The notes under the pieces: generated by a model
Seen by the model: only the letters and a program-made list of their open reading frames with translations
Databases searched by the model: none
Told to the model about the DNA's origin: nothing
In this document: piece after piece, positions 25,574-34,173 of the stretch
Layout: each line of letters begins with the position of its first letter
Position numbering within the stretch: position 1 is the stretch's first letter
Program-made: the position numbers and the translations under genes
DNA from: Betaproteobacteria bacterium
Lineage (GTDB): Bacteria > Pseudomonadota > Gammaproteobacteria > Burkholderiales > Casimicrobiaceae
Direction: 5' to 3'
Assembly (NCBI GenBank): GCA_005881895.1
Contig: VBCG01000148.1
Location: 1 to 55,552 of the forward strand
DNA: 55,552 bases

Positions 25574-26923
25574 CTACCTAGCAAACCCCAGGTTGCGCGC
25601 TCGAATTTCGTGACGCCACTGCAATTCGCCTTTCTGATCGTAGCTCTCGAGCGCGACCGTGCGGTCGTTGCCCGGACCGGTTACGCGAATCATCCCGAAC
25701 TGGCGTTTGACGACGTACGTGCCTTGCACGATGTCGGGATTGTCTTTCTCACCCGGCGGATCGAACGTGCCGGACGTGAGCGGGCTCGACGTGAATTCGA
25801 ACAGCGGATAACCGCCGACGCGCTCGATTTTTAGAAGCTCGGTGAAGTGCCGATCGCCGGAAAGGAAGATCAATCCGTCGACGCGTTGCGCAAGCAGCCA
25901 ATCGGCAAATGCCCGCTGCTCGGCGGAATAGTTGTTCCATCCCTCGAAGCGATTGACGCGATTCCACATTTGCGAGCCGTTCACGACCAGCTTGATCGGC
26001 GCGGAAGAATAGACGAGCGCATTCTTGAGCCATTCGAGCTGCTTTGCGCCGAACATCGTCTTGTCGGGTCCATCGAGCAGCTTGTTCGCGGAGCGATAGT
26101 AGCGATCGTCGAGCAGGAAGATGTCGACGTCGCCGAAGCGCGCGCGGCCGAAGATTCCCGGCGTTTCGGGCAGACCGTAACTCGGATTCGCCCAATAGCG
26201 TCGAAACAGCGTGAGTGCTTCGCCCTTCATCGTATACGACAGGTCCGCGTCGTTCGGGCCGTAATCGTGATCGTCCCAGATCGCGACATGCGAGGCCGAC
26301 GTTAACAGCGTTTTAAGCGACGGCAGCGTGCGCTGACGCCGATAACGCGACGCCATCGATGCCGGATCAAGCTCATCCTGCGGCTGGAAATACAGGTTGT
26401 CGCCCATCCAGACCATGACATCGGGCTTCTTCGCGGCGATCGCATCGAGGATTTCGTATCCGCCGCCGTAGTTTTGCGAGCCCCACACTGGATTGGCGTC
26501 GGCGAGAAAGAAACACGAGCCGATCGCGATCGTGATGTCTTGCGCATCGGCGGGCCGCGTCCACCGCGGTTGTGCGCGCAGCAAGCCCTCGCGCCGCTCG
26601 CCGTCTCCAACGACCGCGTACGACACTTGCTCGCCGGGCAACAGGCCCGTCAGTCGAGCCAGCACGATGTTGTTCTCCGTGGCGCTGGCATCGAACGTCG
26701 CACGGTGCACATCGGCGTCGCGTTCCATCCGCCACACGACCTCGACCGGTCCAGGCGCGTCGGTCTGAATCCAGATGAGCGCGCTCGCGTAGTCGACGTA
26801 GCCGTGCATCAGCGTCAATCCCGCGCTCGCAACGCCGCCTTGCATGAACGTCATGAAGCCGGCCGCGAATGCGATCAGTGACGCGCGCAATCGATTGCGG
26901 TCGGCGCGGCGAACTTGAGTCAT
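25574..26923 (-). CDS. PhoD-like alkaline phosphatase / phosphodiesterase
   Basis: A 449-residue exported metallophosphatase. A signal peptide (RLRASLIAFAAGFMTFMQGGVASA) is followed by a fibronectin-like N-terminal domain (ALIWIQTDAPGPVEVVWRME...) and the catalytic domain. Metal-site motifs are IAIGSCFF, MVWMGDNLYFQ, VAIWDDHDYGPNDAD, VVNGSQMW and LIFLSGDRHFTEL. PhoD enzymes use Fe and Ca to hydrolyse phosphate mono- or diesters, some of them teichoic acid or phospholipid. ATG 26923 is preferred over 26965 because AAGGA lies at the right distance upstream. Divergent from yqgE (111-bp gap). No Pho box was recognised. Confidence 0.88.
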   Translation of the reverse strand: MTQVRRADRNRLRASLIAFAAGFMTFMQGGVASAGLTLMHGYVDYASALIWIQTDAPGPVEVVWRMERDADVHRATFDASATENNIVLARLTGLLPGEQVSYAVVGDGERREGLLRAQPRWTRPADAQDITIAIGSCFFLADANPVWGSQNYGGGYEILDAIAAKKPDVMVWMGDNLYFQPQDELDPASMASRYRRQRTLPSLKTLLTSASHVAIWDDHDYGPNDADLSYTMKGEALTLFRRYWANPSYGLPETPGIFGRARFGDVDIFLLDDRYYRSANKLLDGPDKTMFGAKQLEWLKNALVYSSAPIKLVVNGSQMWNRVNRFEGWNNYSAEQRAFADWLLAQRVDGLIFLSGDRHFTELLKIERVGGYPLFEFTSSPLTSGTFDPPGEKDNPDIVQGTYVVKRQFGMIRVTGPGNDRTVALESYDQKGELQWRHEIRARNLGFAR

Positions 26924-27034
26924 CGGTAATTCCTTCACTATCAAAAAATCGATGGGCCCGGTCAACCGGTCAAATCTTCGCTAGTTGCGGCGATCGATTG
27001 TGCCGGTCCCCCCCGCAGATTACAATTCGATTCC

Positions 27035-27598
27035 ATGGGTGTAACGGTCAATCTGACCCACCATTTCCTCATCGCAATGCCGACGATGGCGGATCCGCAT
27101 TTTGCGAATACGCTGACTTACGTTTGCGAGCACAATCCCGAAGGCGCGCTCGGCATTGTGATCAACAAGCCGATCGAAATGACGCTATCGGCGCTGTTCG
27201 AACAGATCAATATCCCTCTCGCCAACGCCGCGCTGCGCGAATCGCCTGTCCACTTCGGCGGTCCTGTGCAAGTCGATCGCGGGTTCGTGCTCCACCGTCC
27301 ACTCGGCAATTGGCAGTCCACGCTGGCAATCAGCGACGACATGGGCCTTACGACGTCGAAGGACGTTCTGGAAGCCGCCGGCCGCGGCGAAGGTCCGGCG
27401 GACATGTTCATTTCGCTCGGCTACGCCGGCTGGTCGGCCGGTCAGCTCGAGCAAGAGCTCGCGCAGAACGCGTGGCTCACGGTGGCCGCCGACCCCGATG
27501 TGCTGTTCGATCTGCCCCCCGAGGGTCGACTGCCGGCGGCGATGCGTTTGCTCGGCATCGATTTCTCCCGCTTGTCCGACGACGTCGGCCACGCATGA
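27035..27598 (+). CDS. yqgE: UPF0301 protein YqgE/AlgH
   Basis: A 187-residue YqgE/AlgH protein, recognised by the start [41 protein letters not shown], the centre [16 protein letters not shown] and the segment [25 protein letters not shown]. Cytosolic; precise biochemical role unknown, although it was first linked to alginate regulation in Pseudomonas. It is the first gene of the conserved yqgE-ruvX-pyrR-pyrB-pyrC' cluster, three bases before ruvX. Confidence 0.95.
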   Translation: MGVTVNLTHHFLIAMPTMADPHFANTLTYVCEHNPEGALGIVINKPIEMTLSALFEQINIPLANAALRESPVHFGGPVQVDRGFVLHRPLGNWQSTLAISDDMGLTTSKDVLEAAGRGEGPADMFISLGYAGWSAGQLEQELAQNAWLTVAADPDVLFDLPPEGRLPAAMRLLGIDFSRLSDDVGHA

Positions 27599-27601
27599 TC
27601 C

Positions 27602-28045
27602 ATGGCACCGAAATCGAACGCGACCGTCCTCGCGTTCGATTTCGGCACGCACCGAATCGGCGTCGCCGTCGGCAATTCGCTGATCCGCTTCGCGCAGCCG
27701 CTGGTTACGATCGCCGGCGATTCCGATACGACGACGCTAGCTGCAATCGCCGCGTTGGTGAACGAATGGCAGCCACAGCAACTGGTGGTCGGCTTGCCGC
27801 TGCATGCCGACGGCACACCGCACGCGATGACGGCGAAGGCGCGAGACTTCGCGCGCGAGCTTGGTACACGTTTCGGCCTGCCCGTTGCGCTGGTCGACGA
27901 GCGCTGGACAACCGAAGTCGCACAGGATCACTTGAACCGCGAGCGCGGCGGACGCCAAGGCCGCGAACATCGCGACGAGATCGCCGCGCAACTTATTCTG
28001 CAAGCCTATTTCGATGACGAGCAACGAGACGCCGGAGCTTCCTGA
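27602..28045 (+). CDS. ruvX: Holliday-junction resolvase-like RuvX (YqgF)
   Basis: A 147-residue RNase H-fold nuclease. Catalytic acidic residues are visible in LAFDFGTHRIGVAVG (Asp), VALVDERWTTEVA (Glu) and EHRDEIAAQLILQAYF (Asp), with LVVGLPLHADG between. Homologues act in 16S rRNA 5'-end maturation and possibly in recombination. It overlaps pyrR by 32 bases, showing tight operon packing. Confidence 0.94.
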   Translation: MAPKSNATVLAFDFGTHRIGVAVGNSLIRFAQPLVTIAGDSDTTTLAAIAALVNEWQPQQLVVGLPLHADGTPHAMTAKARDFARELGTRFGLPVALVDERWTTEVAQDHLNRERGGRQGREHRDEIAAQLILQAYFDDEQRDAGAS

Positions 28046-28532
28046 CGCCGAAGCGACACTCCTTGCGCTCGTGGAGCGAATGCGCGGCGCGGTTGCATTC
28101 GACGCCGCATTCGTTGGCATCTATTCCGGCGGAGCGTGGGTCGCCGAACGCTTAGCCGAGCTGATTCCGGGCAATCATTCATTGGGTTTTATCGACGTCT
28201 CCTATTATCGCGACGACTACGCGCGCACCGGCTTGAAGGGCGGCGCGCGCAGGAGCGAGCTCAAGTTCGACGTCGATGGCGCGACGATCGTGCTGGTGGA
28301 TGACGTGCTGTTCACCGGTCGCAGCGTCCGCGCTGCGATCAACGAATTGTTCGATTTCGGGCGGCCTGCATGTATCGAGCTCGCGGTGCTGATCGACCGC
28401 GGCGGGCGCGAACTGCCAATCGAGGCCGATTACGTCGGTGCGCGGCTCGCCGTCGCGCGCGACTTGTCGATTGTGTTGTCGCGCGACAACGGTCGGTTAT
28501 CGTTAACTGTCGAGCCGGTGACCAACGCGTGA
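28014..28532 (+). CDS. pyrR: pyrimidine operon regulator / uracil phosphoribosyltransferase PyrR
   Basis: A 172-residue type I phosphoribosyltransferase fold. The PRPP-binding loop is [41 protein letters not shown] and the early [13 protein letters not shown] are family-typical. In Bacillus PyrR is an RNA-binding attenuator; in proteobacteria it often has only modest UPRT or regulatory activity. The stop overlaps the pyrB GTG start (GTGA). No anti-terminator/terminator pair was recognised ahead of pyrB, so RNA-based control is not supported here. Confidence 0.93.
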   Translation: MTSNETPELPDAEATLLALVERMRGAVAFDAAFVGIYSGGAWVAERLAELIPGNHSLGFIDVSYYRDDYARTGLKGGARRSELKFDVDGATIVLVDDVLFTGRSVRAAINELFDFGRPACIELAVLIDRGGRELPIEADYVGARLAVARDLSIVLSRDNGRLSLTVEPVTNA

Positions 28533-29491
28533 TTCGCAATCCCCAGCTCAACGCCAATGGCGAGCTCACGCATCTGCTGACGCTCGAAGGCCTCCCGGCC
28601 GACGTGATCCGCCATATTCTCGACACCGCCGAGCCGTTCGCTTCGATCTCCGAACGGGAAGTGAAGAAGGTGCCGCTGTTGCGGGGCAAGGCGGTATTCA
28701 ACTTGTTCTTCGAAAACTCGACGCGCACGCGCACGACGTTCGAGATTGCCGCCAAGCGGCTCTCCGCCGACGTGATCAATCTCAACATCGGCGTGTCGTC
28801 GACGTCGAAGGGCGAAACGCTGCTCGACACGGTGGACAACCTGGTCGCGATGAACGCCGACATGTTTGTCGTGCGCCACGCGCAATCGGGCGCGCCGCAC
28901 CTGATCGCGACGCATCTCAATCAACACCGGCAGACGCACGTGCATGTGGTCAACGCCGGCGACGGTCGGCACGCACATCCGACGCAGGGTCTTCTCGATC
29001 TTTACACGATCCGCCATTACAAGCGCGAGTTCACCAATCTGACGGTAGCCATCGTCGGCGACGTGCTTCATTCGCGCGTCGCGCGCTCGCTGATTCACGG
29101 CCTGACGACGCTCGGCACGCCGGAAGTGCGCGTGATCGGACCACGCACACTGATGCCGACGCGCGTCGATGCGATGGGTGTTCGCGTGTTCACCGATATG
29201 AGCGCGGGACTCGCCGGCTGCGACGTTGTCGTGATGCTGCGTCTGCAAAGTGAGCGGATGAAAGGCACGCTATTGCCATCCGCGGGCGAGTATTTCAAGC
29301 ACTATGGTCTCACGCCGGACAAGCTCGCGCTCGCGAGGCCGGACGTCATCGTCATGCATCCTGGTCCGATGAATCGCGGCGTCGAAATCGATTCAGCGGT
29401 TGCGGACGGCGAACGATCGGTCATTCTGCCGCAAGTAACGTTTGGCATCGCCGTGCGGATGGCGGTGATGAGCATCATCGCCGGCAACTGA
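28529..29491 (+). CDS. pyrB: aspartate carbamoyltransferase catalytic subunit
   Basis: A 320-residue ATCase catalysing carbamoyl phosphate plus aspartate to carbamoyl aspartate. The carbamoyl-phosphate site is [19 protein letters not shown]; other landmarks are the S-loop [53 protein letters not shown] and [13 protein letters not shown]. The start is GTG 28529 ([21 protein letters not shown]), overlapping pyrR. No pyrI regulatory gene is present; instead pyrC' follows, which marks the Pseudomonas-type ATCase with a PyrB plus inactive-DHOase holoenzyme. Confidence 0.96.
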   Translation: MIRNPQLNANGELTHLLTLEGLPADVIRHILDTAEPFASISEREVKKVPLLRGKAVFNLFFENSTRTRTTFEIAAKRLSADVINLNIGVSSTSKGETLLDTVDNLVAMNADMFVVRHAQSGAPHLIATHLNQHRQTHVHVVNAGDGRHAHPTQGLLDLYTIRHYKREFTNLTVAIVGDVLHSRVARSLIHGLTTLGTPEVRVIGPRTLMPTRVDAMGVRVFTDMSAGLAGCDVVVMLRLQSERMKGTLLPSAGEYFKHYGLTPDKLALARPDVIVMHPGPMNRGVEIDSAVADGERSVILPQVTFGIAVRMAVMSIIAGN

Positions 29492-29495
29492 AATG

Positions 29496-29573
29496 AGCCC
29501 CCACGCTTGCGGCTTCGCCGCTGCGCTCCCCCCCGAGGGGGCGCACCCGCGCCTTGGCCCTACGGCGCGAATC
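29496..29573 (-). repeat. copy of the ~85-bp dispersed repeat between pyrB and pyrC'
   Basis: Runs AGCCCCCACGCTTGCGGCTTCGCC through CGCGCCTTGGCCCTACGGCGCGAATC, the reverse orientation of the 5363 copies. It begins five bases after the pyrB stop and ends six bases before the pyrC' ATG, so it fills the whole gap inside the operon and leaves no separate ribosome-binding site for pyrC'. Confidence 0.88.
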
Positions 29574-29578
29574 ACTCA

Positions 29579-30874
29579 ATGAAGATCGAGATCAAGAACG
29601 GCCGCTTGATCGATCCCGCGCAGGGAATCGACCGGGTAGCGTCGCTTTTTATTGCGGCCGGAAAGATCTCGGCAATTGGTACCGCTCCGCCGGGGTGGCA
29701 AACGCATCGCGCGATCGACGCACGTGGCCTCGTCCTGAGCCCGGGCTTGATCGACTGCTCAGCGCGCCTGCGTGAACCGGGCTTCGAATACAAAGCGACG
29801 CTCGAATCGGAACTGGAGGCCGCCGTCGCCGGGGGCGTCACCAGCCTCGCATGCCCGCCCGACACCGATCCGCCGCTCGACGAGCCTGGCTTGGTGGAAA
29901 TGCTCAAGCACCGCGCACGGCTTCTGAATCGCGCCCACGTTTATCCAATCGGCGCGCTCACCGTTGGGCTCGCGGGCACGACGCTTACGGAAATGGGCGA
30001 GCTCGCGGAAGCGGGCTGCGTCGCTTTTTCGCACGCCGATGTGCCGCTCGCCGATACGCAACTGCTGCTTCGCGCGATGCAGTACGCGGCGACGTTCGGC
30101 CATCGCGTGTGGTTGCGTCCGCAGGATCCGCATCTCTCCAAAGGGGGCGTTGCGCACGACGGTGAGGTTGCGACGCGACTCGGGTTGCCCGCGATCCCCG
30201 CCGCAGCCGAAACGATCGCGCTCGCGACGATCTTTACATTGATCCGCGAAACGAGCGTCAGCGTTCATCTATGCCGGCTGTCGACCGCTGAAGGCGTCGC
30301 GATGGTGCGCGCGGCCAAGCAGGAAGGTTTACCGATCACATGCGACGTTGCCGTCCATCATCTGCATTTGTCCGAGGTCGACATTGGCTGGTTCGACGCA
30401 CAAGCGCACGTGATGCCGCCGTTTCGTAGCCCACGCGATCGCGCGGCGCTCCGGGCGGGTCTCACCGACGGCACGATCGATGTGATCTGTTCGGACCACA
30501 CGCCTGTCGACGATGACAGCAAACAACTACCATTTGCCGAAGCCGAGGTCGGCGTGACCGGGCTCGAGCTCTTGCTGCCGCTGACGCTCAAATGGGCAGC
30601 GGAAGAACGGGTCGGGCTTCCTGCCGCGCTTGCAAAAATTACAAGAGCGCCGGCGGCGCTGCTCGGCCTTCATGGCGGCACGCTGGCGATCGGGCATCCT
30701 GCCGACGTGTGCATCTTCGATCCCGCAGCGCATTGGGTCGTCGATCGGTCGTCCCTCAAAAGCCAGGGAAAGAACACGCCGTTTGTTGGCCTCGAAGTGC
30801 CGGGGCGCGTCAAATACACGCTGATCGATGGCGTAGTGGCCGGCGGATTAGCGCCGTTGCCCGCGAACGCTTAG
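29579..30874 (+). CDS. pyrC': dihydroorotase-like non-catalytic subunit of aspartate carbamoyltransferase
   Basis: A 431-residue amidohydrolase-fold protein of the DHOase type. Active DHOases carry an H-x-H zinc motif in GLIDxHxHxREPG; here it reads GLIDCSARLREPG, with Ser61 and Arg63 in place of both His, so zinc-dependent catalysis should be lost. Later segments such as VICSDHTPVDDDSK and GVTGLELLLPL are retained. This matches the PyrC' (PyrX) pseudo-enzyme that assembles with PyrB into the large ATCase complex. A functional dihydroorotase must be encoded elsewhere. ATG 29579 was chosen because upstream frame lies in repeat DNA. Confidence 0.9.
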   Translation: MKIEIKNGRLIDPAQGIDRVASLFIAAGKISAIGTAPPGWQTHRAIDARGLVLSPGLIDCSARLREPGFEYKATLESELEAAVAGGVTSLACPPDTDPPLDEPGLVEMLKHRARLLNRAHVYPIGALTVGLAGTTLTEMGELAEAGCVAFSHADVPLADTQLLLRAMQYAATFGHRVWLRPQDPHLSKGGVAHDGEVATRLGLPAIPAAAETIALATIFTLIRETSVSVHLCRLSTAEGVAMVRAAKQEGLPITCDVAVHHLHLSEVDIGWFDAQAHVMPPFRSPRDRAALRAGLTDGTIDVICSDHTPVDDDSKQLPFAEAEVGVTGLELLLPLTLKWAAEERVGLPAALAKITRAPAALLGLHGGTLAIGHPADVCIFDPAAHWVVDRSSLKSQGKNTPFVGLEVPGRVKYTLIDGVVAGGLAPLPANA

Positions 30875-30934
30875 CGGCTGCGCTGGTCGTACTCTCCGCT
30901 TGGCGCGAATTTGGCGCGCCCGAGAGGAGGAACA

Positions 30935-31864
30935 ATGACTGCGTTCGTCGATCCTGAGTCCGTAAATCCGGAATTGCGTAGTCTGTTCGGCGATCCGCGA
31001 CCGGTCGGCCGCCGCGCATTCATCGTGACCTCGCTCGGCGCCGGTTTCGCCGCAGCCGTGCTGCCTGTTTCAGCGCAGACGATCACTACATCGAGCGAAG
31101 GTCTGGTGGCCGGTGAAGTCAAGGTTCCGGTGCAAGGTGGCGAGATTCCGGGCTACCGTGCAATGCCTTCAACGGGAAACAGCTTCCCGACCATTCTGGT
31201 GGTGCAAGAAGTTTTCGGCGTCCACGAATGGATCAAGGACGTTTGCCGCCGCTTGGCAAAAATGGGCTACTACGCGATCGCCCCGGAGCTTTACGCGCGC
31301 CAAGGCGATCCGACGAAGATCAGCGACACCAATCAACTGATGAAGGACATCGTCAGCAAAGTGCCCGATGCACAAGTGTTGAGTGATCTCGATGCCGCTG
31401 CCGCGTACGCGAAGTCGACCGGCAAAGCCGACACCGGGACACTCGGTGTCACCGGTTTCTGCTGGGGCGGACGGATCGTCTGGATGTACGCTGGGCACAA
31501 TCCCAACTTGAAGGCCGCGGTCGCCTGGTACGGTCCCGTCGCACGCAACTATCACGAAGGCGATAAGACGGCGATGGACATCGTGTCGGACATCAAGGCG
31601 CCGGTGTTGGGATTGTATGGCGGCGCCGATCCCGGCATTCCGAAAGACTCGCTCGATAAGATCAACGCGGCGATGAAGTCGGCCGGCAAGACGATCGAGA
31701 TCGTTGTGCATCCCGACACGCCCCACGGTTTCCTTGCCGACTATCGGCCGAGCTATCGGAAGGAAGCGGCCGAGGACGGGTGGAAACGGATGAGCGCGTG
31801 GTTCGATCGATACTTGGGCGGTGCGGACAGACAAGCTCGAACCCCGCGGCGGGGTCCGGCATAA
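30935..31864 (+). CDS. exported dienelactone hydrolase family protein
   Basis: A 309-residue alpha/beta hydrolase of the DLH type. The N-terminus carries a Tat-like signal (GRRAFIVTSLGAGFAAAVLPVSAQ) after a ~25-residue lead. The catalytic triad is suggested by Cys in GVTGFCWGGRIVW (nucleophile), Asp in YGGADPGIP and His in HPDTPHGFLADYRPSYR; EVFGVHEWIKDVCRRLAKMGY is the conserved N-terminal DLH segment. Probably periplasmic, hydrolysing a lactone or ester; the substrate is not inferable from the context. GAGAGGAGG precedes the ATG closely. Confidence 0.9.
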   Translation: MTAFVDPESVNPELRSLFGDPRPVGRRAFIVTSLGAGFAAAVLPVSAQTITTSSEGLVAGEVKVPVQGGEIPGYRAMPSTGNSFPTILVVQEVFGVHEWIKDVCRRLAKMGYYAIAPELYARQGDPTKISDTNQLMKDIVSKVPDAQVLSDLDAAAAYAKSTGKADTGTLGVTGFCWGGRIVWMYAGHNPNLKAAVAWYGPVARNYHEGDKTAMDIVSDIKAPVLGLYGGADPGIPKDSLDKINAAMKSAGKTIEIVVHPDTPHGFLADYRPSYRKEAAEDGWKRMSAWFDRYLGGADRQARTPRRGPA

Positions 31865-31871
31865 GCGCCGA

Positions 31872-32483
31872 CTACTTGGGCTTAGGTACGCGCCCCATCA
31901 GATAGAACTCGTCGTTCGGACGCAGGCTGATCATGTTCGCGATGCGGTTCGACAGCGCGAAGAACGCCGCGATGCCGCCGATGTCCCAGATATCCTCGTC
32001 GGAGAAACCGTAACCGCGTAGCGTCGCGAAATCGTCGTCGCCGATTTCCTCGCTATGCATGGCGACCTTCAACGCAAAAGCGAGCATCGCTTTCTGCCGC
32101 GGTGTGATGTCGGCCTTGCGATAGTTCGCCGCGACTTGATCGGCGACGAGCGGGTTCTTGGCGTAGATGCGCACCAGCGCGCCATGCGCGACGATGCAGT
32201 ACAGACAATCGTTGGCCGCTGACGTCGCGACGACGATCATCTCGCGCTCCGCCTTTGATAGGCCACCTTCGCGCAACATCAGCGCATCGTGGTACGCGAA
32301 GAAGGCGCGGAATTCGTCAGGGCGGTGCGCGAGCGCGACGAAGACGTTCGGGATGAAGCCGGCCTTGTCCTGAACCTCGAACATGCGTGCGCGAATATCG
32401 CTCGGCAGGTCTTCGAGCCTCGGGACCGGGTAGCGCGAAACAGGTGTTGCGCCGGTCACCTGGTCATTCCTTGGGCGGGACAT
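31872..32483 (-). CDS. AhpD-like peroxidase-related protein (carboxymuconolactone decarboxylase fold)
   Basis: A 203-residue protein of the uncharacterised peroxidase-related family. The redox site is [14 protein letters not shown] (Cys-x-x-Cys with downstream His), preceded by [15 protein letters not shown]. The C-terminal [34 protein letters not shown] is typical. The family reduces peroxides with an AhpD-like mechanism. ATG 32483 overlaps the end of yggX by 20 bases, so it is the third gene of an argA-yggX-peroxidase transcript. Longer in-frame starts lie within yggX and are unlikely. Confidence 0.87.
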   Translation of the reverse strand: MSRPRNDQVTGATPVSRYPVPRLEDLPSDIRARMFEVQDKAGFIPNVFVALAHRPDEFRAFFAYHDALMLREGGLSKAEREMIVVATSAANDCLYCIVAHGALVRIYAKNPLVADQVAANYRKADITPRQKAMLAFALKVAMHSEEIGDDDFATLRGYGFSDEDIWDIGGIAAFFALSNRIANMISLRPNDEFYLMGRVPKPK

Positions 32484-32736
32484 AGCCGGCCGGCGTTTCA
32501 GCACCCGATCCGAAGAAATGTTTTTCCATCTGCTCGGCCAACCACTTCCGTGCCCGTGCATCGGCCAACGAAAGCCGGTTCTCGTTCACCAGCATCGTCT
32601 GATGCTTGAGCCACTGCGCCCAAGCTTCCTTCGAGACGTTTTCGTAAATCCGTTTACCGAGCTCGCCCGGATACGGTGGAAAGTCGAGTCCCTCCGCCTC
32701 GCGACCAAGCTTCACGCATTTGACCATTCGCGCCAT
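32464..32736 (-). CDS. yggX: probable Fe(2+)-trafficking / oxidative damage protection protein YggX
   Basis: A 90-residue protein nearly matching the YggX consensus: [70 protein letters not shown]. The conserved Cys near residue 6 is present. YggX protects Fe-S enzymes under oxidative stress. A GAGGA site points to the ATG at 32736, with another ATG six bases upstream. The neighbour downstream is a peroxidase-like gene, consistent with a stress role. Confidence 0.96.
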   Translation of the reverse strand: MARMVKCVKLGREAEGLDFPPYPGELGKRIYENVSKEAWAQWLKHQTMLVNENRLSLADARARKWLAEQMEKHFFGSGAETPAGYVPPKE

Positions 32737-32757
32737 GAGCATTTCCTCTGTCGAACG

Positions 32758-34110
32758 TTATTGCAGGGGCTTTTGATAAACCTGCGATTTGCGCCGGTAA
32801 TTGTAAAGCGACTGCTTTTGCTGCGGCAGGTCGGCGATGGTGCCCGTGCGAAAGCCTCGTTCCAGGAACCAGTGCGCCGTCTTGGTCGTAAGGACGAAGA
32901 GCTTCTGCAGCCGCAGCTTGCGCGCACGCTGTTCGATTTCCTGCAACAGCGCTTCGCCGTAACCTTCGCGCTGAAAATCGGGATGAACGGCGAGCGCCGC
33001 GAGCTCGCCCACGCGCTCGTCGGAGAATGCATAGAGCGCTGCGCAGCCGATGATGTGGTTGTCGTATTCGGCGACGATGAAGCGCTCGATCTCGCTCTCC
33101 AGCCGCTCGCGCGACCGGCGCACCAATACGCCTTGCTCTTCCAGCGGCTCGATAATCGAAATGATGCCGCCGGCGTCGTCGATCGTCGCATTGCGAATGT
33201 TCGCGAGCGCGGTCGCCGCCAGCATCGTTCCAACGCCGTCGCGCGTGAAGAGCTCGAGCAGCAGCGCGCCGTCATGATGCCGGCTGATCAGGTGCGCACG
33301 TTTGACGCCGTTATCGCAGGCGCGGATCGCCGCCGGCAGGAATAGCCGCACGTCGGGTGCGAGCTTCGCAGGCTTGCTCAGAAGCGCCTCGGCTTCCCGC
33401 GTCGACAGATCCGACAAGAGCTGGCGCCGGCCGTTGCGCACACCGTCGGTTTCCATCAGGAAGATCAGCTTCTGCGCATTCATCCGCACGGCGACTTGCG
33501 TCGCGACTTCCTCGACGGTCAGATTGAAGATCTCGCCCGTTTGCGAATAGCCGAGCGGCGAAATCAGCACGATGTCGCCATCGTCCAGTCGCTGCTGGAT
33601 CGCCTCGGTGTCGATCCGGCGGACTTCCCCGGTCAGCTGCATGTCGACGCCGTCGACGATCCCCATCGGCTTCGCCGTCAGGTAATTGCCTGCGGAAACG
33701 CGATTACGGGCGCCCGCCATCGGCGAGCCGGCGAGTCCGAGCGAGAGCAGCGCCTCGATGCGCGCCCGGACTTGTCCCGCAGCTTCGAGCACGCAATCCA
33801 TCGCATCAACATCGGTCACGCGCACGCCGTGGGCGTAACGACTTGGAATGCTTTGTTGTTTGAGAATCGCTTCGACCTGCGGGCGGCATCCATGCACAAC
33901 GACCAGCCGAATGCCGAGACTCACCAGCAAGTTGATGTCGTGAACGACACCGAGAAACGAATCGTCGGCGACGACTTCGCCGCCGAACGCGATGACGAAC
34001 GTCTTGCCGCGAAACGCGTGCACATAGGGCGCGGCCGCGCGAATCCAATGGACGAACGCGCGCATCGTCGCCGAGCTGGCGGGCGGCGGAACCTCGGGTG
34101 CGCGGGACAT
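32758..34110 (-). CDS. argA: amino-acid N-acetyltransferase (N-acetylglutamate synthase)
   Basis: About 450 residues. An amino-acid-kinase-like domain (FVIAFGGEVVADDSF, GIRLVVVHGCRPQVEAIL, IVLISPLGYSQTGEIFNLTVEEVATQVA) binds arginine, and a C-terminal GNAT domain (about 305-450) has the acetyl-CoA signature LAALAVHPDFQREGYGEALL. It makes N-acetyl-L-glutamate from glutamate, the first step of arginine synthesis, and is normally inhibited by arginine. ATG 34110 (MSRAPEVPPPASS) was chosen; ATG 34155 would add 15 residues, and neither has a strong ribosome site. It diverges from the helicase gene with 63 bp between. Confidence 0.95.
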   Translation of the reverse strand: MSRAPEVPPPASSATMRAFVHWIRAAAPYVHAFRGKTFVIAFGGEVVADDSFLGVVHDINLLVSLGIRLVVVHGCRPQVEAILKQQSIPSRYAHGVRVTDVDAMDCVLEAAGQVRARIEALLSLGLAGSPMAGARNRVSAGNYLTAKPMGIVDGVDMQLTGEVRRIDTEAIQQRLDDGDIVLISPLGYSQTGEIFNLTVEEVATQVAVRMNAQKLIFLMETDGVRNGRRQLLSDLSTREAEALLSKPAKLAPDVRLFLPAAIRACDNGVKRAHLISRHHDGALLLELFTRDGVGTMLAATALANIRNATIDDAGGIISIIEPLEEQGVLVRRSRERLESEIERFIVAEYDNHIIGCAALYAFSDERVGELAALAVHPDFQREGYGEALLQEIEQRARKLRLQKLFVLTTKTAHWFLERGFRTGTIADLPQQKQSLYNYRRKSQVYQKPLQ

Positions 34111-34173
34111 TGTGGGAGAGTTGCGTCGGGCCGCGCGATTATACGTGGCCATCACCGCCTATAATGTGCACGA

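Noticed and set aside
28500..28560. PyrR-controlled attenuator before pyrB
   Set aside because: pyrR and pyrB overlap by four bases, which leaves no leader for an anti-terminator/terminator pair.
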